Shown: positions 1 to 6,455 of the stretch, piece after piece
How positions within the stretch are numbered: position 1 is the stretch's first letter
Layout: each line of letters begins with the position of its first letter
Assembly (NCBI GenBank): GCA_900550025.1
Contig: URQP01000077.1
Coordinates: 1-13,209 of the forward strand
Reading direction: 5' to 3'
Length of the DNA: 13,209 bases
Source: an uncultured Porphyromonadaceae bacterium
Lineage (GTDB): Bacteria > Bacteroidota > Bacteroidia > Bacteroidales > Muribaculaceae
Position numbers and translations under genes: made by a program
Notes under the pieces: model-generated
Databases searched by the model: none
Told to the model about the DNA's origin: nothing
What the model saw: only the letters and a program-made list of their open reading frames with translations

Positions 1-103
1 GCGCATCCCCACATAAATCGGATGTCCTAATTTTTAGCGGGTATCAATAATTCCATATTAAACCACGCAAGCGGAAAACCGTCTAAAGGGAAAATTATGG
101 GCT

Positions 104-850
104 ATGAGATTCAAATGGGCAATATCATTATTGGCTGCACTTATATGCAGCAATACATCCGCCGCGACATTCCACAACGAACGGTTAAGCTACCAAATCA
201 TCTATCACTGGGGCATTATCTGGAAACACGCAGGCTCCGCCACACTCACACTGGAAGAAAACGGCGACAATTACGAAACTCTCTTAGCGGCACGGACGGT
301 GTCGTGGGCCGACCGCATATTCAAAGTACGTGACACACTGGCATGCACTATCAGAAAAGAAGGGCTGATGCCGCTGCGCTATATAAAAGCAGCCCACGAA
401 GGTAAAGGAATCGTACACGACACCGTAAGATACATGTATGGCAAAGACGGAAACATAACGGCACAATGCGTCCACCACAGGGCAGGACGAGCACCCCAAC
501 ACATAGAGCTGCATTCCCAAGGCCGCTCGCTTGATATGCTAAGTGTGTTCTATTATATAAGGACTATTGATTTTGCCCAAATGAGACAAGGCGCAATCAC
601 AGAAATAACCGTCTTTTCCGGAAGAAGGAAAGAGACGCTCAGAATTAAATATTCCGGGATTGAGGAAATAGAGCTGCGCGACAAAAGCCGCCACAAGGCT
701 TTCCACGTGAAATTCGCATTTACACAGGACGGACAGACCAAATCGTCAGACGATTTAGATACATGGATTTCAACCGACAGCTCACGCATCCCGCTTATGC
801 TTTGCGGCAAGCTTCCAATTGGGGAAATAAGATGCTATTATGCCAAGTGA
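104..850 (+). CDS. Secreted DUF3108 domain protein
   Basis: This 248-residue protein has a classical signal peptide: basic MRFK, a hydrophobic core, and a probable signal peptidase I site after TSA at about residue 20. No lipobox is present, so a soluble periplasmic protein is likely. The rest fits DUF3108, a mostly beta family of about 230 residues that is widespread in Bacteroidetes. Visible family features are the early strand with RLSYQIIYHWG, the middle LDMLSVFYYIRTIDF segment, and the late DLDTWISTDSSRIPL run that leads into the final strand. The molecular role of DUF3108 is not established; related proteins are beta-barrel-like and have been linked to the envelope. I chose the ATG at 104 because it opens the signal peptide and AAGGGA lies about 12 bases upstream. 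An out-of-frame ATG at 97 gives a short unlike-protein ORF and was ignored. It stands alone, with a terminator-like hairpin just after its stop. Confidence 0.82.
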   Translation: MRFKWAISLLAALICSNTSAATFHNERLSYQIIYHWGIIWKHAGSATLTLEENGDNYETLLAARTVSWADRIFKVRDTLACTIRKEGLMPLRYIKAAHEGKGIVHDTVRYMYGKDGNITAQCVHHRAGRAPQHIELHSQGRSLDMLSVFYYIRTIDFAQMRQGAITEITVFSGRRKETLRIKYSGIEEIELRDKSRHKAFHVKFAFTQDGQTKSSDDLDTWISTDSSRIPLMLCGKLPIGEIRCYYAK

Positions 851-856
851 TGCCAA

Positions 857-882
857 AAAAGTATGTTATAAAACATATTTTT
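857..882 (+). terminator. AT-rich hairpin after the DUF3108 gene
   Basis: An 11-pair stem (AAAAGTATGTT at 857-867 with AACATATTTTT at 872-882, one G-U pair) closes a four-base ATAA loop and carries its own U-rich 3' side, 6 bases after the stop codon. It is weak in G-C pairs, so termination may be partial. Confidence 0.45.
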
Positions 883-893
883 AACACTTTTCC

Positions 894-924
894 TTGCACA
901 GAATCAAAAAAGGCATTATCTTTG
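894..924 (+). promoter_or_regulatory. Bacteroidetes-type promoter of the small orphan unit
   Basis: TTG at 894-896, 20 bases, then TATCTTTG at 917-924, a full match to the TAnnTTTG -7 element of Bacteroidetes sigma-ABfr promoters. Transcription should start near 931, about 135 bases before the 43-codon ORF. Confidence 0.65.
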
Positions 925-945
925 CAGTGTAAAAAGATTGTTTTA

Positions 946-1042
946 AAGATCGGAAAAAGAATCATAGGTTTCAACAATAGGTATAATCAACCGATCTTGA
1001 GAGATGTTAGTTAGGTTTGTTTAATTAAGCACAAGAGTGTGC
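946..1042 (+). other. Folded 5' leader of the small orphan unit
   Basis: Two stems can form in the predicted leader. AAGATCGG (946-953) is exactly complementary to CCGATCTT (991-998), leaving a 37-base loop. GCACA (1029-1033) pairs with TGTGC (1038-1042) around an AGAG loop, ending 8 bases before the purine-rich ribosome binding sequence. The leader is long for a 43-codon gene. It could control translation, or the RNA itself could be the functional product. No known riboswitch core was recognised. Confidence 0.4.
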
Positions 1043-1065
1043 GCAAAAAAAGAAAGGGTAAGATT

Positions 1066-1197
1066 ATGAACACTTTTTTTGTAATTAATGCATCAAGTGT
1101 GAAATCAGCTCCGGCTCACAGCTTCCACCCTAATGCGTCGTTAAGTGCAGTACGTAAAGGATATGTAGCTGTCAGCAACAAAAATAGGCTGAACTAA
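1066..1197 (+). CDS. Small 43-residue ORF of unknown function
   Basis: ATG at 1066 is preceded by AGAAAGGG at 1051-1058, a fair Shine-Dalgarno at 7 bases. The product begins MNTFFVINASSVKSAPAH, is rich in Ser, Asn, Ala and Val, has a basic second half (RKGYVAVSNKNRLN), contains no Cys or Trp, and shows no transmembrane segment or signal peptide. It sits in its own unit, with a consensus promoter about 140 bases upstream and an intrinsic terminator 100 bases downstream. I do not recognise the family. It may be a real small protein, a leader peptide, or the coding part of a dual-function RNA. The support is context (promoter, ribosome binding site, terminator), not homology. Confidence 0.5.
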   Translation: MNTFFVINASSVKSAPAHSFHPNASLSAVRKGYVAVSNKNRLN

Positions 1198-1205
1198 ACA
1201 CAACG

Positions 1206-1253
1206 TTGGCAAAGCCAATATGATGCAAATCGGAATAAGAGAAAATCCGATTT
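1206..1253 (+). other. Two hairpins between the small ORF and its terminator
   Basis: TTGGC (1206-1210) pairs with GCCAA (1214-1218) across an AAA loop. AAATCGGA (1227-1234) pairs with TCCGATTT (1246-1253) across 11 bases and ends in TTTTT, so it resembles a first, weaker terminator. With the hairpin at 1297-1316 the 3' part is a row of three stems, more structured than an ordinary 3' UTR. Confidence 0.4.
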
Positions 1254-1296
1254 TTAAATTTGAAAAAATTTTCTCATAGTTAAAAACCATATTCCG

Positions 1297-1323
1297 CCGG
1301 TGTCGTGAGACACCGGTTTTTTT
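1297..1323 (+). terminator. Strong intrinsic terminator
   Basis: Perfect 8-pair stem CCGGTGTC (1297-1304) and GACACCGG (1309-1316) with a GTGA tetraloop of the GNRA class, followed by seven T and then GTTTT. It separates the orphan unit from the GYF_2 operon. Confidence 0.9.
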
Positions 1324-1376
1324 GTTTTACACCAATATTTTTTCAAATAAAAGAATGACAGATTCTATATTTTTCG

Positions 1377-1384
1377 TACCTTTA
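1377..1384 (+). promoter_or_regulatory. Possible -7 element for the GYF_2 operon
   Basis: TACCTTTA matches TAnnTTTG at all but the last base and would start the transcript about 15 bases before the ATG at 1407. No good -33 TTG lies at the right distance. Some promoter is needed here because a strong terminator stands just upstream. Confidence 0.35.
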
Positions 1385-1406
1385 ACGCATTAAATATATA
1401 TGATAT

Positions 1407-1967
1407 ATGAAACAATACTTTTATGTTGACGCAAACAATCAATCCGTAGGGCCATTCCCTATTGAAGATTTGATTAAAAGAATAAGTCCTGAAACATTTG
1501 TGTGGACAGAAGGAATGGCAAACTGGGCGAAAGCCAATACTGTGCCGGAAGTGATGAATGCCTTGACGGCAGGACAGCAACCGCAAGCCCAACAGCCGCA
1601 ATTTACACCTCCCCAACCTCCGTACCAGCAACAGCCTAACTACCAACAGCCAAATTATCAACAACCCCAACAGCAACCATATCAGCAGCCGTATCAACAA
1701 CAGTATCAGCAATATGGCATGCCGGGAGACGTGAAGCCAAACAATTATTTGGTGTGGAGCATATTGAGCATAGTGCTTTGCTGCTGGCCTATAGGAATAG
1801 CCGCTGTTGTCTATGCCGCAAAAGTCGATTCACTTTGGGGACAAGGACGGCACGATGAATCGAGGGCGGCATCCGAAAAAGCAAAGAACCTGACTATTGT
1901 CAGCGCCATTTGTGGAGCCGTCATATATACAATCTACGGAATCCTCATCGCCACCGGTTCATTATAG
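1407..1967 (+). CDS. GYF_2 and CD225 (dispanin-like) membrane protein, first copy
   Basis: This 186-residue protein has three parts. Residues 2-50 are a GYF_2 (DUF4339) domain: YFYVDANNQSVGPF, the TFVWTEGMANW core, then a helix. Residues 56-108 are a Gln/Pro/Tyr-rich linker with repeated YQQP units. Residues 111-186 hold two membrane segments with the CD225/dispanin pattern known from IFITM proteins: YLVWSIL, a CC pair at about 125-126, then PIG, VYAAKVDSLWGQG and a second hydrophobic helix (about 163-184). GYF_2 domains are thought to bind proline-rich or other peptides; the function of bacterial CD225 proteins is unknown. A cytoplasmic GYF_2 head on a two-helix or re-entrant anchor is an inference. 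A paralogue starts 25 bases downstream. No clear Shine-Dalgarno is seen before the ATG, which is common in this phylum. Confidence 0.85.
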   Translation: MKQYFYVDANNQSVGPFPIEDLIKRISPETFVWTEGMANWAKANTVPEVMNALTAGQQPQAQQPQFTPPQPPYQQQPNYQQPNYQQPQQQPYQQPYQQQYQQYGMPGDVKPNNYLVWSILSIVLCCWPIGIAAVVYAAKVDSLWGQGRHDESRAASEKAKNLTIVSAICGAVIYTIYGILIATGSL

Positions 1968-1992
1968 GGTATTTAAATACCGCCACTTAATT

Positions 1993-2535
1993 ATGAATGC
2001 GTATTTTTACATCGACAAAAACAATGTCCAAAGAGGTCCGGTGGCAGGAGAACGGCTTCTTGAGTTCGGAGTAACCCCGGAAACGCCAGTGTGGTGTGAA
2101 GGTATGGCGGACTGGATGCCGGCCGAAACCGTAGATGAGCTAAAATCACTATTTCAGCAGCAGCCACCGCAATTCGGACAGCAACAATATGGGTACCAAC
2201 AACCATACAACCAGAACAGGCAATATGGCTACAATCCACAACAACCTGTACCCGAGAAACCGGACAGCTGGCTGGCGTGGTCGATACTCTGCACCATAAT
2301 GTGCTGTCTTCCATTGGGCGTTGTAGGCATTGTCTATGCCGCACAAGTCGATTCCCTTTGGAATCAGGGCAGGTTCGCCGAAGCTATGAAATCGGCAAAG
2401 AAAGCAAAAACCTTCACATTGATAGGAGTAATTTCTGCCGCCGTATTCTTGCTCATCTATTTCTTGTTTTGGTTTTTTGCAGTCGCGTTAGGCATAGGTG
2501 CTGCAAGTATGGCTGCCGAAGGCTACTATTATTGA
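1993..2535 (+). CDS. GYF_2 and CD225 (dispanin-like) membrane protein, second copy
   Basis: A tandem paralogue of the preceding gene, 180 residues. The GYF_2 domain is residues 2-55 (AYFYIDKNNVQRGPV, TPVWCEGMADW), the Gln/Tyr/Pro linker is 55-88, and CD225 runs from 91 on: SWLAWSIL, CC at 104-105, PLGVVGIVYAAQVDSLWNQG, then a long hydrophobic helix (about 141-170) and a GYYY tail. The start at 1993 is chosen because it places the ATG exactly at the GYF_2 domain, as in the first copy. A longer reading from 1897 would overlap the first gene by 71 bases and add residues unlike the family. The two copies agree in architecture and key positions but differ in linker and tail, so the duplication is not recent. 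They may form a heteromeric membrane unit with the DUF2752 protein next door (inference). Confidence 0.85.
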   Translation: MNAYFYIDKNNVQRGPVAGERLLEFGVTPETPVWCEGMADWMPAETVDELKSLFQQQPPQFGQQQYGYQQPYNQNRQYGYNPQQPVPEKPDSWLAWSILCTIMCCLPLGVVGIVYAAQVDSLWNQGRFAEAMKSAKKAKTFTLIGVISAAVFLLIYFLFWFFAVALGIGAASMAAEGYYY

Positions 2536-2939
2536 TTTTTGTGCGCATACATCAAAAATACAAATATGCAATCAATGCCGCAATCGCGCTACTGGCAGTT
2601 GCGGCATTGATTTTCTATTCCTACAACGTAGATACCACACAATCGGAATTGGCTCCGAAATGCCTGTTTCTGAAATTGACAGGATTCAAATGTCCCGGAT
2701 GCGGCACTCAGCGCGCGTTGCACGCATTAGCGCATTTCGATATTGCCGGAGTTGCGCGCTACAATGTATTTCTTTTTTTCGCGCTGCCATATCTCGCCCT
2801 GCTCTTCTTCCTGCAATTTTTCGGCGGAAAAGAACTATTTCCAAGACTCACCCAGAAAATTTACAGCGCCAAAGCCATAATGGCAGTATTCTATCTGATA
2901 ATGGCATATTGGATTACACGCAACATCTTTAATTTCTGA
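2532..2939 (+). CDS. DUF2752 small membrane protein, non-ATG start
   Basis: DUF2752 proteins are short membrane proteins of unknown function with a conserved Cys-rich loop. Here that loop is C44, then FKCPGCGTQRALHAL at about 52-66 (C54, C57), followed by the RYNVFLFF segment. About three hydrophobic helices are visible: 13-30, 79-97 and 113-131. No ATG exists at a sensible place in frame. TTG at 2532 overlaps the TGA of the preceding gene (TTGA) and has GAAGG at 2518-2522, 9 bases upstream, so it is the best start and gives 135 residues. GTG at 2541 is the alternative. The in-frame ATG at 2277 lies deep inside the previous gene and is not credible. The overlap implies translational coupling and one operon with the two GYF_2-CD225 genes. 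DUF2752 often accompanies CD225-type proteins (from memory). Confidence 0.8.
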   Translation: MIFVRIHQKYKYAINAAIALLAVAALIFYSYNVDTTQSELAPKCLFLKLTGFKCPGCGTQRALHALAHFDIAGVARYNVFLFFALPYLALLFFLQFFGGKELFPRLTQKIYSAKAIMAVFYLIMAYWITRNIFNF

Positions 2940-2989
2940 CAATTATAAACATCCTCACAATTTCCAAAACAAATATTACTTCCTTATTC

Positions 2990-3018
2990 TTGCAAAAGAA
3001 ATAAAATTATTAACTTTG
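2990..3018 (+). promoter_or_regulatory. Promoter of the B12 uptake locus
   Basis: TTG (2990-2992), 18 bases, then TAACTTTG (3011-3018), a full match to TAnnTTTG. The expected start, near 3024, coincides with the first strand of the riboswitch P1 stem. Confidence 0.75.
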
Positions 3019-3023
3019 CAATG

Positions 3024-3182
3024 TCTTTGAGGTGCGCAATGCGCATTTGGAATCAGGTGAAAATCCTGAGCAGTACTCGCTGCCGTAACTCCAAACAAAT
3101 GCCTTCGTACAGTCACTGGACGTTTGCTCCGGGAAGGCTGTATCGACCAAAAGGGCGGAGAAGCCGGAATACGAATCAAAGA
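3024..3182 (+). promoter_or_regulatory. Cobalamin riboswitch 1, upstream of btuB
   Basis: The conserved core is visible: TCAGGTGAAAATCCTGA (3053-3069) forms the P4 arm with its GGTG..AATCC signature; CTGCCGTAACTCC follows; AGTCACTGG (3111-3119) is the B12-box type junction; and CCGGGAAGGC follows it. TCTTTGA (3024-3030) is exactly complementary to TCAAAGA (3176-3182), giving a closed P1 of seven pairs and clear limits. The 3' part (GCGGAGAAGCCGG) departs more from the canonical form than in the second copy. By family knowledge the aptamer binds a cobalamin and reduces expression of uptake genes when B12 is plentiful. Confidence 0.9.
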
Positions 3183-3184
3183 TA

Positions 3185-3240
3185 GTTTTTATTAACAGTC
3201 CGCGAGATGCCCTGTTTCTGCAGGCTTCGGGCATAAAAAC
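3185..3240 (+). promoter_or_regulatory. Expression platform of riboswitch 1
   Basis: GTTTTTAT (3185-3192) is the exact complement of ATAAAAAC (3233-3240), which ends 7 bases before the btuB ATG. Between them ATGCCC (3207-3212) pairs with GGGCAT (3229-3234). Together they make a hairpin that would hide the A-rich start region. No U-run follows, so translational rather than transcriptional control is inferred. Confidence 0.5.
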
Positions 3241-3247
3241 GTATTTG

Positions 3248-5278
3248 ATGAATAAATTTTCGACATTTTGGATTACTGTCTTGTCCTGCGTGTTTTCGCC
3301 GTATGCCGCTGTTTTGCCGCTTCCTGATACAGGTATCGGTGAATTTGCCGATTCGGTCGTATCAATAAGCGAAGTTTCGGTTGTCGGGAAAAAAGAACGC
3401 GAGATAATCAAACCGCAATCTATCTCCGGAGCTGAGCTTGAACGGCTCAACAGCCTTTCCGTAGCCGATGCCTTACGCTATTTTTCCGGTGTGCAAATCA
3501 AGGATTATGGTGGCATAGGAGGCATAAAGACTGTAAATATCCGCTCAATGGGCACTAACCATGTCGGAGTGTTCTATAATGGCATGCAGCTCGGCAACGC
3601 ACAAAACGGGCAGGTGGACTTGGGACGCTACTCATTGGACAACGTTGAAGAAATTTCTCTTTATAACGGACAAAAGAGCGACATTTTCCAATCGGCAAAG
3701 GATTTCAGCGCATCGAGCGCAATTTACATCACAACAAAACGTCCCCGCTTTAAAGGCGAAGAACGATATCACCTCACCGGGCAATTCCGCACAGGAAGTT
3801 TCGGATTGGTGAATCCGTCAATTCTTTGGGAGCATAAGCTCACCGACAGAGTGTATATTTCAGCAAATGCCGAATACACCAACGCCAACGGACGATATAA
3901 ATTCCGCTACAAGAGACTGCAATTAGACGGAGCCGTGGCATACGACACCACTGCAGTGAGGCATAACGGAGACGTAGAAGCATTGCGTACAGAAGCTTCG
4001 TTATACGGTTTCGTCACAGACGGAAAATGGAACATAAACGGATATTTCTACACATCCGAACGCGGGATACCGGGGGCTATCGTCAATAATGTATTCCGCC
4101 ACGGAGAACGTCAATGGGACAAAGCCGCGTTCGGACAAGGCGCATTCGAAAAGAAATTCTCGGATCTGTATGAGATGAAAATCTCCGGAAAATTTGCGTG
4201 GGATTATTCCAATTTTCTGCGCGACGACCCTAAGGAGCTTTATCTGAACAACCATTATTATCAGCAGGAAGTGTATCTGTCGGTAGCCAATCTTTTCAAC
4301 ATCAATGAATGGTGGAAAATTTCAGCCTCACTCGACGGCCAAATGAACAAGATGAACGCTGATTTGACAGATTTCGCATATCCTATCCGCTGGACGGAAC
4401 TGGCATCGGTGGCGACTTCCTTTAACTTTGAAAAGATAAGCATACAGGCAAATCTGCTTGGGACATTCATACAAGAAAGCACCCGCTCCCGCAAAGCCTA
4501 CACGGCATCTCCCAACCGGAAAGAGCTGTCGCCGGCCATTTTTTTCAGCTATCGTCCGTCGGCCGACAGCGGACTATCAATCAACGGTTTTTTCAAGCGC
4601 ATTTTCCGTATGCCTACGTTCAACGACCTTTATTATACAGAGATAGGCAACGCCAGCCTGCGCCCGGAAAAAACATGGCAATACGACTTAGGCATCACAT
4701 ACGACAAGTCATTCAACCACACCTTCTTCGATGCCCTGTCGCTGAAAATAGACGGATACTACAATGAAGTCACTGACAAGATTGTCGCATATCCTACCGG
4801 GCAGCAATTCCGCTGGACCATGCTCAACCTCGGCAAAGTAAGGATTGGCGGTGCGGAAGCATCCGCCCGGATAGCCGCCCATATCCTCAAAGTGAACTTA
4901 GGATTGAATTTGCAATACACATACCAGAAAGCCTGCGATTATACAGACCGCGAGGATACGTTCTACGGCGACCAGATACCCTACACTCCGCTGCATAGCG
5001 GCTCGGTGTCGTTTTTCGGCGAATGGAAAGGCTGGGAATTGGGATACTGTTTCATCTACACAGGCGAACGGTATAACGAGCAGGAAAATATCCGCTACAA
5101 CTACGAGCAACCGTGGTACACCCACGACATGTCGCTTTCCAAGGAGTTCCGGATAAAGGCGTGCGGATTCAAGATTACAGGAGAGCTTAACAATATCTTC
5201 AATCAGGCATATGAGGTGATTCACAACTACCCTATGCCGGGACGTAATTTCAAGGTGTCATTAAAAGTGATGTTATAA
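3248..5278 (+). CDS. btuB: TonB-dependent cobalamin receptor BtuB
   Basis: Outer-membrane TonB-dependent receptor of 676 residues, close to the compact BtuB size and lacking the extra N-terminal carboxypeptidase-like domain of SusC types. A signal peptide occupies about 1-21. A TonB-box-like strand (VVSISEVSVVG, about 37-47) precedes the plug: ISGAELERLNSLSVADALRYFSG, then the GGIKTVNIRSMGTNHVGVFYNG region and the NVEEISLYNGQKSD plug end. The remainder is alternating aromatic beta strands (22-strand barrel expected) and the chain ends in GRNFKVSLKVML, a typical last barrel strand. The riboswitch directly upstream and BtuG directly downstream specify B12 or another corrinoid as substrate. TTG at 3245 is also in frame but the adjacent ATG at 3248 is preferred. 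The gene is 4 bases from btuG, so one operon. Confidence 0.93.
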   Translation: MNKFSTFWITVLSCVFSPYAAVLPLPDTGIGEFADSVVSISEVSVVGKKEREIIKPQSISGAELERLNSLSVADALRYFSGVQIKDYGGIGGIKTVNIRSMGTNHVGVFYNGMQLGNAQNGQVDLGRYSLDNVEEISLYNGQKSDIFQSAKDFSASSAIYITTKRPRFKGEERYHLTGQFRTGSFGLVNPSILWEHKLTDRVYISANAEYTNANGRYKFRYKRLQLDGAVAYDTTAVRHNGDVEALRTEASLYGFVTDGKWNINGYFYTSERGIPGAIVNNVFRHGERQWDKAAFGQGAFEKKFSDLYEMKISGKFAWDYSNFLRDDPKELYLNNHYYQQEVYLSVANLFNINEWWKISASLDGQMNKMNADLTDFAYPIRWTELASVATSFNFEKISIQANLLGTFIQESTRSRKAYTASPNRKELSPAIFFSYRPSADSGLSINGFFKRIFRMPTFNDLYYTEIGNASLRPEKTWQYDLGITYDKSFNHTFFDALSLKIDGYYNEVTDKIVAYPTGQQFRWTMLNLGKVRIGGAEASARIAAHILKVNLGLNLQYTYQKACDYTDREDTFYGDQIPYTPLHSGSVSFFGEWKGWELGYCFIYTGERYNEQENIRYNYEQPWYTHDMSLSKEFRIKACGFKITGELNNIFNQAYEVIHNYPMPGRNFKVSLKVML

Positions 5279-5282
5279 GGAA

Positions 5283-6452
5283 ATGATGTTGAGAAATAAA
5301 ATATTATATGTATTCGCCATCCTGATGGCCGCGCTTGCAGCCTGCCGCGAGGAAGAAGTGCTGATAGACATCGAGGAATCGGTAGTCACTACACCCGAAT
5401 TTACCGACATCGACGGATTCTATCTGCTCAACGAAGGCAATATGGGCAACAACAAGTCAACACTCGACTATTTCGACTATGGCAAAGGCACATATTACAA
5501 AAACATCTATGCGGAACGGAATCCTACGGTCGTGAAAGAATTAGGCGACGTAGGCAACGACTTGCTCATCTATGGCAGCAAGCTCTATGCCGTGATTAAT
5601 TGCTCCCACAAGGTAGAAGTTATGAACGCTTCCGACGCCACCCGCATCACGAAAATCGACATTCCTAATTGCCGCTATATTGTGGGCGATAAAGGCTATG
5701 TATATGTGAGCAGCTATGTGGCTCCGGTGCAAATAGATCCAACAGCACCGAAAGGCGCGGTTTTCAAGGTCGACACTCTGTCGATGGAAATAGTAGGGAG
5801 TGTGGAAGTCGGCTACCAGCCGGAAGAAATGACCGTCATAGGCAACCGCCTCTATGTGGCAAATTCCGGTGGCTACCGCGTTCCTGACTATGACAATACA
5901 ATCTCGGTAATCGACTTGGATGAATTCCGGTTGTGCGATGTGATTGTCCTCGACAAATCGGCCAATTTCCACCGGCTTGACCATGACAGCTACGGGCGTT
6001 TGTGGTTAAGCTCACGTGGCGATTATTACGGCGACATAAATTCGGACTTATATATCATCGACCCCAAAGGTAAACAGATTATCAAGGATATGCAGATACC
6101 TGTCTCTGATATGTGGGTTGACGAGGACTATGCCTATATCATCAGCGCAGAATGGAGCTACGTCACAGGGAAAACCACCGTTTCTTATGCGAAAGTGGAT
6201 ATGCTGACAATGGAGGTGCTTGACCGTAATATCATAAAGGACGGAACTGACGGAAAAATAAAAATACCGTATGGCATTGCCGTCAACCCCATAACCAAGG
6301 ATTTCTATGTCACGGATGCAAAATCGTATGTCGTTTCAGGTACTCTTTATTGCTTCGGAAGTGACGGTATGCTGAAATGGAAACAGACAGCAGGACAGAT
6401 TCCTGCACATTTCGCCTTTAAAGGAATTTTGAAAAATAATAATGACAAATAA
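5283..6452 (+). CDS. btuG: BtuG-like surface lipoprotein, beta-propeller (DUF5074/YncE type)
   Basis: BtuG proteins are surface-exposed seven-bladed propellers that bind cobalamin very tightly and sit as a lid on BtuB in Bacteroides; this gene follows btuB by 4 bases and has the same make-up. A lipoprotein signal is clear: LAAC with Cys at residue 21. It is followed by REEE, an acidic run like the lipoprotein export signal that sends Bacteroidetes lipoproteins to the cell surface. From about residue 46 come repeated blade motifs: GFYLLNEGNMG, VGNDLLIYGSKLYAVI, YVYVSSYV, PEEMTVIGNRLYVANSGG, TISVIDLDEF, GRLWLSSRGDYYGDINSDLY, and IAVNPITKDFYVTDA near the end. Length, 389 residues, fits BtuG. ATG at 5286 is the likelier start because AGGAA at 5278-5282 is only just upstream of the ATG at 5283; both are in frame. 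Confidence 0.88.
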   Translation: MMLRNKILYVFAILMAALAACREEEVLIDIEESVVTTPEFTDIDGFYLLNEGNMGNNKSTLDYFDYGKGTYYKNIYAERNPTVVKELGDVGNDLLIYGSKLYAVINCSHKVEVMNASDATRITKIDIPNCRYIVGDKGYVYVSSYVAPVQIDPTAPKGAVFKVDTLSMEIVGSVEVGYQPEEMTVIGNRLYVANSGGYRVPDYDNTISVIDLDEFRLCDVIVLDKSANFHRLDHDSYGRLWLSSRGDYYGDINSDLYIIDPKGKQIIKDMQIPVSDMWVDEDYAYIISAEWSYVTGKTTVSYAKVDMLTMEVLDRNIIKDGTDGKIKIPYGIAVNPITKDFYVTDAKSYVVSGTLYCFGSDGMLKWKQTAGQIPAHFAFKGILKNNNDK

Positions 6453-6455
6453 GAT

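Noticed and set aside
1365..1712. Leucine-rich minus-strand frame that looks like a membrane protein
   Set aside because: The Leu repeats are the reverse complement of the CAG/CAA-rich Gln linker of the GYF_2 gene on the plus strand.
1559..1725. Gln-codon repeats as a CRISPR or tandem-repeat element
   Set aside because: The repeats are irregular CAA/CAG and CCN codons in a coding linker, with no fixed repeat or spacer length.
1897..1992. N-terminal extension of the second GYF_2-CD225 gene
   Set aside because: It overlaps the first gene and is unlike the family; the ATG at 1993 matches the start of the paralogue.
2277..2531. N-terminal extension of the DUF2752 protein
   Set aside because: It lies inside the preceding gene in another frame and has no resemblance to DUF2752.
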